Shown one piece after another: positions 7,474-12,962 of a stretch of DNA of 12,962 nucleotides. Under the pieces are notes generated by a model that was given only the letters and a program-made list of their open reading frames with translations, ran no database searches and had not been told where the DNA came from. A program made the translations under genes and the position numbers. The stretch lies in assembly GCA_022447165.1 (NCBI GenBank), contig JAKVBR010000026.1:1-12962 (forward strand). Direction: 5' to 3'. Source of the stretch: Phycisphaerales bacterium (GTDB lineage: Bacteria > Planctomycetota > Phycisphaerae > Phycisphaerales > SM1A02). Every line of letters begins with the position of its first letter. Within the stretch, counting starts at the first letter, position 1.

Positions 7474-8582
7474 TCGTTTTCATCCTGCAACATTTCTGGT
7501 TTCGATGTTCCCTTAAATGGACCCCATACATCCGTGTAAACATCTGTATAGAGTTCATCGAGCGGTGTTTCAGGCGACTGGTTTGACCATTCAACCGCTT
7601 GACGAACTTGCGATTTTACTTGGCGACCAAGTTGTTTGATTGCATCTGGTTCAACATCGTGATGCTCTTGCAAAAAAGTTGAGAGAGATGCAATGCAATC
7701 ATCTTGCTCTTCCATCTCTTCTTCCATCTTTGTTCGATACTTTCGCGGGTCAGACATTGAGTGCCCTTTGTATCGGTATGTTTGTGCTTCAACGAAGAAT
7801 GGTCTTGATTCTTCACGGCACCAATCTGCGATTGGTTTGAAATCCTGATACATATTCATGACATTTTTGCCATCAACGATTGCATGTTCAATGCCGTGCG
7901 CTTCAGATTTAGCATGAAGCGCATGAGCCATTGTTGTGCCTCGTTCGATTGCTGTACCCATGGAGTAGCGGTTGTTTTCAAGTACAAAAATGACCGGGAT
8001 GTCAAAGAGCCCTGCGAGGTTCATCGCTTCATAAAACGCGCCTTGATTGATTGCCCCGTCTCCGAGATAACACAGCGTGACTTTGTCTGATTTGCCCTCG
8101 CCAATCACTTCGTCTTCGTACTTCGTTGCAAACGCGAGTCCTGTACCAAGGGGCGTTTGAGCACCAACAATGCCATGCCCACCATAGAGGTAGTGCTCAG
8201 CATCAAACATGTGCATTGAACCACCCTTACCTTTTGCACATCCGCCAATCTTGCCAAACATTTCTGCCATGCAGTACTTTGGGTCCATGCCTCTTGCGAG
8301 TGCATGACCGTGGTCACGGTACGCAAGGACGACTGGGTCGTCAGGGTTGACGGCTGCAATCGACCCTACAGCGACCGCCTCCTGCCCGATGTAAATGTGA
8401 CAAAAACCGCCAATTTGACGATTCTGATACGCCTGCATTGTGCGGACTTCAAACTCGCGAATGAGCATCATTTGCCTGAGCCATCCGAGTAGGATTGGGC
8501 TATCTGGCAATGGTGCTTTTGCACGCTTTTGCGTTAATGGTGGGGTTGTTTCTGTCGTATCAATTTCAGCCATGTTGAGCAT
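7470..8582 (-). CDS. pdhA: Pyruvate dehydrogenase E1 component, alpha subunit
   Basis: Carries the diphosphate-binding half of the E1 active site of pyruvate dehydrogenase. The 370 residues include YRDHGHALARG (about 88-97), GKGGSMHMFD (118-127) and GGHGIVGAQTPLGTGLA (about 134-150). The thiamine-diphosphate motif GDGAINQG...LENN spans about 174-204. The loop YRYKGHSMSDPRKYRT (about 269-284) contains the conserved HSMSDP. The short C-terminus (TDVYTDVWGPF) is typical of separate alpha subunits. There are two candidate ATGs, 8582 and 8573 (Met4), neither with a clear Shine-Dalgarno sequence. First gene of the operon pdhA-pdhB-pdhC-unknown. It is driven by the extended -10 promoter near 8630, which would give a leader of roughly 40-50 bases. 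Confidence 0.95.
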   Translation of the reverse strand: MLNMAEIDTTETTPPLTQKRAKAPLPDSPILLGWLRQMMLIREFEVRTMQAYQNRQIGGFCHIYIGQEAVAVGSIAAVNPDDPVVLAYRDHGHALARGMDPKYCMAEMFGKIGGCAKGKGGSMHMFDAEHYLYGGHGIVGAQTPLGTGLAFATKYEDEVIGEGKSDKVTLCYLGDGAINQGAFYEAMNLAGLFDIPVIFVLENNRYSMGTAIERGTTMAHALHAKSEAHGIEHAIVDGKNVMNMYQDFKPIADWCREESRPFFVEAQTYRYKGHSMSDPRKYRTKMEEEMEEQDDCIASLSTFLQEHHDVEPDAIKQLGRQVKSQVRQAVEWSNQSPETPLDELYTDVYTDVWGPFKGTSKPEMLQDENE

Positions 8583-8629
8583 CTTGTCTGGGCGATTGGA
8601 AAATCGGTCATTAACTCTTAAAAAGTGGC

Positions 8630-8658
8630 ATTATATCACTATAAACCCTTATTAAGAA
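8630..8658 (-). promoter_or_regulatory. Extended -10 promoter of the pdhABC operon
   Basis: The minus strand reads TGATATAAT from 8638 to 8630, a perfect TATAAT hexamer with the TGn extension. A weak -35 (TTCTTA, 8658-8653) lies 17 bases upstream, as expected when an extended -10 compensates. Transcription would start near 8623, about 40 bases before the pdhA ATG. No operator dyad is obvious around it. Confidence 0.72.
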
Positions 8659-8703
8659 CCGTTAAATTGAATATTCCGATACTCCCCTTCCTTGCCAATC
8701 AAA

Positions 8704-8777
8704 CGCGGATGACAGGACTCGAACCTGTAACCTTCGGTTTCGTAGACCGATGCTCTATCCAGTTGAGCTACATCCGC
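8704..8777 (-). tRNA. tRNA-Arg (anticodon ACG)
   Basis: A complete 74-base cloverleaf is seen on the minus strand. The acceptor stem is GCGGATG/CATCCGC. The D-arm is GCTC/GAGC with a GG pair in the loop and an A at position 20, an arginine identity base. The anticodon stem TCGGT/ACCGA encloses loop CTACGAA, giving anticodon ACG (A34 is normally deaminated to inosine to read CGU, CGC and CGA). The variable loop is AGGTT, and the T-arm ACAGG/CCTGT has a TTCGAGT loop. The discriminator base is G. The 3' CCA is not encoded (TTT follows), so CCA-adding enzyme is needed. It lies upstream of pdhA on the same strand, divergent from rpsT, with no intrinsic terminator between it and the pdhA promoter. 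Confidence 0.97.
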
Positions 8778-8844
8778 ATCGAGCAGGATGGGAAGGGTAC
8801 CACACCTACGCCCGCAGTGCCACCACTGACTTGATTTAAGAGGG

Positions 8845-8872
8845 TTGACTTCTTGGCTAGTTTTGGGATAAT
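8845..8872 (+). promoter_or_regulatory. Sigma-70 promoter of rpsT
   Basis: TTGACT (8845-8850) and GATAAT (8867-8872) are separated by 16 bases, each matching five of six consensus positions. Transcription would start near 8879, leaving a leader of about 40 bases that contains the 8882-8897 hairpin. The position also shows that the upstream in-frame TTG at 8853 cannot be the S20 start, since it lies between the -35 and -10 boxes. Confidence 0.75.
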
Positions 8873-8881
8873 AAGCGGCTC

Positions 8882-8897
8882 GCCCAATGGTTTGGGC
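8882..8897 (+). promoter_or_regulatory. Hairpin in the rpsT leader
   Basis: GCCCAA and TTGGGC pair perfectly around a TGGT loop, at the very 5' end of the predicted rpsT mRNA and 21 bases before the ATG. Ribosomal protein S20 is known to regulate its own synthesis in E. coli. This stem could be a 5' stabilising structure or part of an autoregulatory site; that link is inference. Confidence 0.45.
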
Positions 8898-8918
8898 ACT
8901 TACTTTACGGAGCTCACA

Positions 8919-9188
8919 ATGCCTCATTCACGTTCTAAGAAAAAAAATGTCCGTCAAAATGCGAAACGCCGTGCACTTAACCACTGGCGAAAGAATCGCA
9001 TGAAAGAACAGTCAAAACTTTTCTTAAGTGCAATTGCTGCCAAGGATGTTGATACTGCTGAAACAGAATTCCGTAACTACTGTGGTCTTGTCGACAAAAT
9101 CGCTTGCACAAGCACGATTCACAAGAACACTGCTGCTCGCAGGAAGAGTCGATTCTCACGTCAACTCAAAGAACTCAAGCAGGGCTAA
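8919..9188 (+). CDS. rpsT: 30S ribosomal protein S20
   Basis: S20 is a three-helix primary 16S rRNA-binding protein of the small subunit body. The 89 residues have the family features. The N-terminus is very basic (MPHSRSKKKNVRQNAKRR), followed by a long helix and the signature around IHKNTAARRKSRFSRQLKEL. The start is the ATG at 8919: GGAG (8909-8912) is spaced 6 bases from it, MPHSRSKKK is the normal S20 N-terminus, and the length is right. The longer frame reaching back to a TTG at 8853 runs through the promoter and is rejected. It is divergent from tRNA-Arg. The CPBP protease gene follows 50 bases downstream with no clear terminator between. Confidence 0.96.
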   Translation: MPHSRSKKKNVRQNAKRRALNHWRKNRMKEQSKLFLSAIAAKDVDTAETEFRNYCGLVDKIACTSTIHKNTAARRKSRFSRQLKELKQG

Positions 9189-9225
9189 TTTTTCCCTAAA
9201 ACTGAACCACACTTTCACGGGCGAG

Positions 9226-9231
9226 TATCAT
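9226..9231 (+). promoter_or_regulatory. Possible -10 box giving a leaderless CPBP transcript
   Basis: TATCAT lies 7 bases before the ATG of the protease gene, so initiation from it would place the RNA start at or next to the ATG. The gene has no Shine-Dalgarno sequence, which fits a leaderless message. The -35 candidate (CTGAAC, 9202-9207, 18-base spacing) is poor. Read-through from rpsT is the alternative. Confidence 0.25.
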
Positions 9232-9238
9232 TGCGCCT

Positions 9239-9997
9239 ATGCCGCTTCCCTTACGCTTTGCAAAACCAGCAAAACAGCTGTCGCAATCTTATTTTGAACA
9301 GTCAAGACAACCGCTCACAATGCTTGTCTTTCTTGCGCCGCTGATCTTGATGTACGAGTTTGCGCTTTATCGAGCGGAACAAAACATCCAAGTCAAAGCG
9401 CATGACCACCTTGTTCGCATGTTTGAATACGCCGATTTACCGCCAACGCAGGGATTGTTTTTTGGCGGCGTGCTCATCGTGACCATCTTGCTCATCTGGC
9501 AAATCAATAGTAAGTACGCATGGCGTGTTGAACCAAAAACAATCACGCTGATGGCGGGCGAGTCTATTGCTGCAGCCCTGCCGCTCCTTGTATTAGGCGT
9601 CGTCTTTGGAAGCATGGTTGCAACAAATGCTGAAACTGCAATCGGCTCGTTAAGTTTGTTTGACAAAGTCGCTGTGAGTATTGGCGCTGGTCTTTATGAA
9701 GAACTCGTCTTTAGGATGATGACGATTGCGCTCATTCATACGATTGCGTGTCATTTGTTTAAACAAAGCGAATCGAACGGTCTCATCGCTGGCGTTTTGA
9801 TTTCAGCACTGCTCTTTGCGCTGTATCACGACTTGCCAGATGCAGGTTCGCTCCCTGCAGTGAGCTTGTTTTTCTATGGCGTTGCAGGCATTTACTTAGG
9901 TGTTTTGTTCGTATTTAGGGGTTTTGGCATCGCAGCCGGTGCTCATGCAGCATATGACGTCGTTGCAACTGCGATTCTTGCTGTCCTTGCAACATAA
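9239..9997 (+). CDS. CPBP-family (CAAX protease/Rce1-like) intramembrane metalloprotease
   Basis: A polytopic inner-membrane protein of the CPBP/Abi family, related to eukaryotic Rce1 and to bacteriocin-maturation and immunity proteases. The 252 residues contain about seven hydrophobic segments (for example 27-45, 73-90, 105-127, 144-172, 182-197, 206-226, 230-250). The three family motifs are present: Glu154-Glu155-x-x-Phe-Arg159 (YEELVFR); Phe193-x-x-x-His197 (FALYH); and His236-x-x-x-Asp240 (HAAYD), where Asn is common at the last position. Together these supply the metal ligands and catalytic glutamate. The substrate is unknown and there is no bacteriocin or prenyltransferase gene beside it. 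The ATG at 9239 lacks a ribosome site. Downstream of rpsT by 50 bases. Confidence 0.9.
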   Translation: MPLPLRFAKPAKQLSQSYFEQSRQPLTMLVFLAPLILMYEFALYRAEQNIQVKAHDHLVRMFEYADLPPTQGLFFGGVLIVTILLIWQINSKYAWRVEPKTITLMAGESIAAALPLLVLGVVFGSMVATNAETAIGSLSLFDKVAVSIGAGLYEELVFRMMTIALIHTIACHLFKQSESNGLIAGVLISALLFALYHDLPDAGSLPAVSLFFYGVAGIYLGVLFVFRGFGIAAGAHAAYDVVATAILAVLAT

Positions 9998-10046
9998 TGT
10001 CGTTACACTGAGCATTTGAATTAATGAGGAAAAGGAGACTCCCCCA

Positions 10047-11201
10047 ATGAAACAATTGACTTCCATCTGCGTCCTTGGCGTAATGTGTATGACAACGTTT
10101 GCATTTGCACAAGATTCGGTACCTGCAGTACCGCTAGAAAAGCCTAAGCCAGCGCCAAAGGTTGAACCCCTACCAGAACCAACACCACTTTTTGTTGGAG
10201 ACAAAGCACCTGAACTCACCATTGACCACTGGGTCAAGGGCGACTCAATTGATGGCTTTACTGAAGGACAAGTCTATGTCGTCGAGTTTTGGGCAACATG
10301 GTGTGGCCCTTGTGTCTATGGCATGCCGCATCTCTCAGACTTACAAGATGAATGGGGCGACAAAGTGAAAATCATTGGTGTTTCAAGTGAGAAAGAGACA
10401 AAGATAGTCACTGACTTTATGGAAAAAACAAACAGTTCCGATGGACTCGTCAACAATGATCGAATGCGTTACACCGTTACTGTAGATCCAGATCGTACAA
10501 CAAGTAATGCCTACATGAAGGCAGCTGGTCAAAATGGCATCCCTACTGCATTCATCGTAAATGGCAGTGGCAAAGTTGCTTGGATTGGTCACCCCATGAG
10601 CATGGATGATCCACTTAATCAAGTTGTTGAAGGCACATGGGATATTGCAGCAGCAGCTGAAGCATTCAAACTTGAAGCTGCTCGAGAAAAGGAATGGGCA
10701 GGATTCATAAAGAGCTACCGAGCTGCAATGGAAAAAGATGACTGGGATGGCGTCATTACTGCAATAGATTCATTCTCAGATCAGTTTGGTTCAACGCAAT
10801 CACTTCAAGAAATGAAGTTTGACGCACTCCTCAACAAGGGCGACAATGACGCTGCTTATGCACTAATGGAAGAAGTTGCCCAAGCAAGTTGGGACGATGC
10901 AAATGCACTCAACTCAATGGCATGGAATATCGTTGACGGTCTTCCCAAAGAACAATGTGACATCGAATTCGCACTCAGAGTTGCAACAAGAGCAAACACG
11001 CTGACAAAGAGTAAAGATCCTATGATTCTTGATACGCTTGCACGAGTGTACTGGGAACGCGGCGATGTTTACAAAGCAATTGCTTGGCAAACCAAAGCCG
11101 TTCAGTATGCTGATGGGGATGGCCCAATGGACGACTCCATCAGAGCGACGTTGGAAGAGTACAAGGCGACGCTTGCAAATGTCCACAACGGACGCGAGTA
11201 A
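10047..11201 (+). CDS. Secreted TlpA-like thioredoxin-fold protein with helical/TPR C-terminal domain
   Basis: Probably a periplasmic or envelope thiol-disulfide reductase or redox-linked scaffold. The 384 residues begin with a signal peptide (1-21, cleavage after AFA before Gln22) and a Pro/Lys/Glu-rich spacer (25-48). A TlpA/AhpC-like thioredoxin domain follows (about 50-200), with the active site WCGPC (Cys86, Cys89) in FWATWCGPC and the cis-proline loop GIPTAF (Pro166). Residues about 210-384 are helical. The stretch DPMILDTLARVYWERGDVYK and what follows (about 325-355) reads as a TPR unit. The start is well supported by AAGGAG (10032-10037), 9 bases before the ATG. It follows the CPBP gene by 49 bases and ends at a strong terminator. 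The partner is unknown. Confidence 0.9.
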   Translation: MKQLTSICVLGVMCMTTFAFAQDSVPAVPLEKPKPAPKVEPLPEPTPLFVGDKAPELTIDHWVKGDSIDGFTEGQVYVVEFWATWCGPCVYGMPHLSDLQDEWGDKVKIIGVSSEKETKIVTDFMEKTNSSDGLVNNDRMRYTVTVDPDRTTSNAYMKAAGQNGIPTAFIVNGSGKVAWIGHPMSMDDPLNQVVEGTWDIAAAAEAFKLEAAREKEWAGFIKSYRAAMEKDDWDGVITAIDSFSDQFGSTQSLQEMKFDALLNKGDNDAAYALMEEVAQASWDDANALNSMAWNIVDGLPKEQCDIEFALRVATRANTLTKSKDPMILDTLARVYWERGDVYKAIAWQTKAVQYADGDGPMDDSIRATLEEYKATLANVHNGRE

Positions 11202-11223
11202 GTTCCTTACTAATCTTTGACTG

Positions 11224-11257
11224 AGAAATGGCGATTTTTAAATCGCCATTTCTTTTT
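11224..11257 (+). terminator. Intrinsic terminator of the thioredoxin-TPR gene
   Basis: AGAAATGGCGATTT pairs with AAATCGCCATTTCT around a two-base centre (in practice a slightly larger loop), giving up to 14 base pairs. It runs directly into TTTTT (11253-11257) on the plus strand, 22 bases after the stop codon of the preceding gene. On the minus strand the stem is not followed by a T-run, so termination should be one-way. The left-hand loop and stem contain the stop codon and last codons of the opposing oxidoreductase gene. Confidence 0.88.
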
Positions 11258-12302
11258 GCGCTTCATCTGATGCATAAATGGCTTCGACGATTTCTTGCAC
11301 GCGCTTGCCATCTTCGCCTGTACCTGCTCCTTCAGGGAGTTCACCATTCTCAACAGATTGAGCAAATGAACGGTGTTCACCGTCAAATGCATCATTCCAA
11401 GCATCATCGAGTTGAATCTCGATTATTTCAGAATGTGGTTTACCATCAACGGAGTACGAGTGAATCAATTCATCGTTCCATAAGTCAACAATGAGCGCGC
11501 CGTGTTTACCTTCAATCACTAAACCATCTGCAATTGTTTGTTCAGGAATATGCGTCGCCCAAGAAACATTTAAGTCAAACACCATTCCAGTTTCAAAAGT
11601 AATGGATGCTCTGATTCGGTCTTCCACATCAAACGTGCCATTCTCAACTGGGTCAGACCACATTTCGTCATATGCGTAATTCGCCATCGTGAATGCTTGT
11701 GAACACCGACCAATAACTCGTTTCGGCTCGGTCATTGACGTCATATGCATCACTAAATCGAGTAGATGCACACCAATGTCAATCAAACATCCCCCACCGC
11801 TGAGTTCTTTCGTTGTAAACCATCCGCCTAAACCGGGAATTCCTCGTTGACGAAGGAGCGTCGCTTGAATTGAGACGATGTCGCCAATTGCACCATCGTC
11901 AATCAGTGCCTTGGCTTTCATTGCAGCTGGTGAATAACGACAAACAAATCCAAGTTGAAGCACTTTTCCTGAAAGGTCTCGCGCTTCGAGTATGGCATCG
12001 CACTCTGCAATCGATAATGCCATCGGCTTTTCTAGAAGCACATGCTTGCCTGCATTGAGTGCTTGAATCGCAAGTGGCGCGTGCTGAAAGTTAGGAACTG
12101 CTATGACAACGCCATCGATGTCATCACGACTGAGTATTGATTCTATTGTTGCTTCTTCTTCACAGCTAAACTTCTCAGCAAACGCACTTCGCTTCTCTTC
12201 ATTTGAATCAAAAACACATGTGATTTTTGTCCCAACCCTCTGTGCAGCTTCTGCATGCACATTGCCAATCATGCCTGCGCCAATAATTCCGATCGATGTC
12301 AT
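11238..12302 (-). CDS. Gfo/Idh/MocA-family NAD(P)-dependent oxidoreductase
   Basis: A cytosolic dehydrogenase of the glucose-fructose oxidoreductase/inositol dehydrogenase/MocA family, which oxidises or reduces sugars, cyclitols and related compounds. The 354 residues show a Rossmann fold with the nucleotide motif GAGMIGNVH (8-16). The conserved EKP (91-93, LLEKPMAL) follows, then the C-terminal substrate domain with GGGCLIDIGVHLLDL (169-183), in which Asp175 and His179 sit in the family's catalytic positions. The substrate cannot be assigned. The ATG overlaps the stop of the upstream saccharopine-dehydrogenase-like gene by 4 bases (ATGA), so the two are translated together and probably act in one pathway. 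Its TAA stop (11240-11238) lies inside the terminator hairpin of the convergent gene. Confidence 0.93.
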   Translation of the reverse strand: MTSIGIIGAGMIGNVHAEAAQRVGTKITCVFDSNEEKRSAFAEKFSCEEEATIESILSRDDIDGVVIAVPNFQHAPLAIQALNAGKHVLLEKPMALSIAECDAILEARDLSGKVLQLGFVCRYSPAAMKAKALIDDGAIGDIVSIQATLLRQRGIPGLGGWFTTKELSGGGCLIDIGVHLLDLVMHMTSMTEPKRVIGRCSQAFTMANYAYDEMWSDPVENGTFDVEDRIRASITFETGMVFDLNVSWATHIPEQTIADGLVIEGKHGALIVDLWNDELIHSYSVDGKPHSEIIEIQLDDAWNDAFDGEHRSFAQSVENGELPEGAGTGEDGKRVQEIVEAIYASDEAQKEMAI

Positions 12303-12962
12303 TGAATAGGTTCCATTGTTTTTGAGTAAAGAACATTTCGTTCTTGTAGTTCTGCAAGTATTCGATTTACAACTAAATGATTAGAGCCAAAAGTTTCAGG
12401 AGGGTGTACTCCCGGCTCGCTGATTGTGCCACCAGCGAGCATTCTCGCAACTGAAGCGGCGGGGAAACCTGTTGTCCGAGCCATGCTCGATTGATCTCGC
12501 TTGCTATCGTAATAGTCAAGTAAGTCAAAGGTGATTGACATGTTTGTTTCTCCTTTCATACCCTCACCCGAAACCCGCATCACAGTTAAATCTGCTTCCC
12601 TCGGCTCGTATCTCCAACTCTCGATTAGAATTTTTGCAGTCATTTCAAGCGGAACAACCTCTTGGTTACCGCACTGAATTGGAGCGTTGTTAAAGAAGCC
12701 CCCATCGCGTAATCGTTTCATCATCTCGGCATGTCCTGGATACCGAAGCGTTCGCTCTTTCATGTTTGGCACAGTAAGTGTGTCACAAAGTGTGCGTAAG
12801 CCATCAGAGTTAAATGCTTCAAGCGTTCCAACTCCAGGAAGTTCCAATAGTTCAACTTCACTGAGAGCTGGCTTTACAACCTTTTTACCATTTTCAACGA
12901 TTCTTGCTGGCCGTATGTATTCCTCAATGACATCGCGAGGACTAAACGGCGCTTTGTATTCC
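12299..12962 (-). CDS. Saccharopine dehydrogenase-like / lysine 6-dehydrogenase-like protein, C-terminal part
   Basis: The gene enters from the right edge already in frame, so its N-terminal Rossmann domain is outside the window. About 220 residues are visible. They match the C-terminal domain of the saccharopine dehydrogenase/lysine 6-dehydrogenase group: GVGTLEAFNSDGLRTL, then VPNMKERTLRYPGHAEMM and DGGFF, then later a Gly-rich MVRT-like segment (ARTTGFPAASVARML). Members oxidise saccharopine or lysine, or act on related amino acids with NAD(P). The exact substrate is open. A TTG at 12847 could pass for a start, but the frame stays open to the edge with plausible protein (for example PFSPRDVIEEYIRPARIVENG in two parts), so it is internal. 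Its TGA overlaps the ATG of the Gfo/Idh/MocA gene. Confidence 0.82.
   Translation of the reverse strand, partial: EYKAPFSPRDVIEEYIRPARIVENGKKVVKPALSEVELLELPGVGTLEAFNSDGLRTLCDTLTVPNMKERTLRYPGHAEMMKRLRDGGFFNNAPIQCGNQEVVPLEMTAKILIESWRYEPREADLTVMRVSGEGMKGETNMSITFDLLDYYDSKRDQSSMARTTGFPAASVARMLAGGTISEPGVHPPETFGSNHLVVNRILAELQERNVLYSKTMEPIQ

Noticed and set aside
8778..8850. Promoter for tRNA-Arg on the minus strand
   Set aside because: The best -10-like box (TACCCT near 8800) and its -35 candidate match consensus poorly, so I could not support a specific site.
8853..8918. N-terminal extension of S20 from a TTG at 8853
   Set aside because: It would begin between the -35 and -10 boxes of the rpsT promoter. 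The extra residues are not S20-like, and a proper ribosome site serves the ATG at 8919.
9183..9196. GGG...TTTTTCCC as an rpsT terminator
   Set aside because: Only three base pairs can form and no T-run follows the right arm.
12845..12847. TTG as the start of the saccharopine-dehydrogenase-like gene
   Set aside because: The frame continues upstream to the window edge with plausible protein sequence, and no ribosome site precedes the TTG; it is an internal leucine.
1..12962. CRISPR arrays, insertion sequences, prophage or integrase genes, toxin-antitoxin pairs, large repeats
   Set aside because: Looked for across both strands by eye. No regularly spaced repeats, transposase motifs, terminal inverted repeats or small toxin/antitoxin pairs were found.

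Overview
The window looks like ordinary chromosome of a free-living bacterium with mid-range base composition. It carries housekeeping genes, short intergenic gaps and operons coupled by 4-base overlaps. No insertion sequence, phage gene, CRISPR array or other sign of transfer was seen. RNase Y, a split E1-alpha/E1-beta pyruvate dehydrogenase and a secreted thioredoxin-TPR protein argue against an enterobacterium. The overall flavour is Planctomycetota-like (Phycisphaerae), but that placement is inference from protein style, not a demonstrated match.

Left block, minus strand, 2263 down to 1: rny (RNase Y), then efp (elongation factor P), then the first codons of a gene that resembles rsmA/ksgA (16S rRNA dimethyltransferase) and runs off the left edge. 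This is an RNA/translation operon. A 325-base intergenic region rich in short dyads separates rny from a plus-strand 12-TM ABC-2 permease (2589-4445). That permease looks like two fused six-TM halves and has no ATPase beside it in the window. Its stop codon directly abuts the stop codon of the convergent operon that follows.

Centre, minus strand, 8582 down to 4446: a pyruvate dehydrogenase operon, pdhA (E1-alpha), pdhB (E1-beta), pdhC (E2), then an unrecognised 235-residue soluble protein. The four genes are tightly coupled. No E3 (lpd) gene is present in the window. A strong extended -10 promoter lies upstream of pdhA, and upstream of that is a tRNA-Arg(ACG) gene.

Right of the tRNA, plus strand: rpsT (ribosomal protein S20) with a good sigma-70 promoter and a leader hairpin, then a CPBP-family intramembrane protease, then a secreted TlpA-like thioredoxin with a helical/TPR tail. 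The last of these ends in a strong intrinsic terminator. On the minus strand from the right edge, the C-terminal part of a saccharopine/lysine-dehydrogenase-like protein overlaps by 4 bases a Gfo/Idh/MocA oxidoreductase. The stop codon of that oxidoreductase lies inside the terminator hairpin of the opposing gene.

I did not find a clear new system. The items most worth a second look are the unknown gene fixed to the end of the PDH operon, the dyad-rich rny/permease intergenic region, the duplicated permease, the saccharopine-dehydrogenase-like/Gfo pair, and the terminator that doubles as an opposing gene's stop region. Several start codons were moved from the longest possible frame on the basis of ribosome binding sites.
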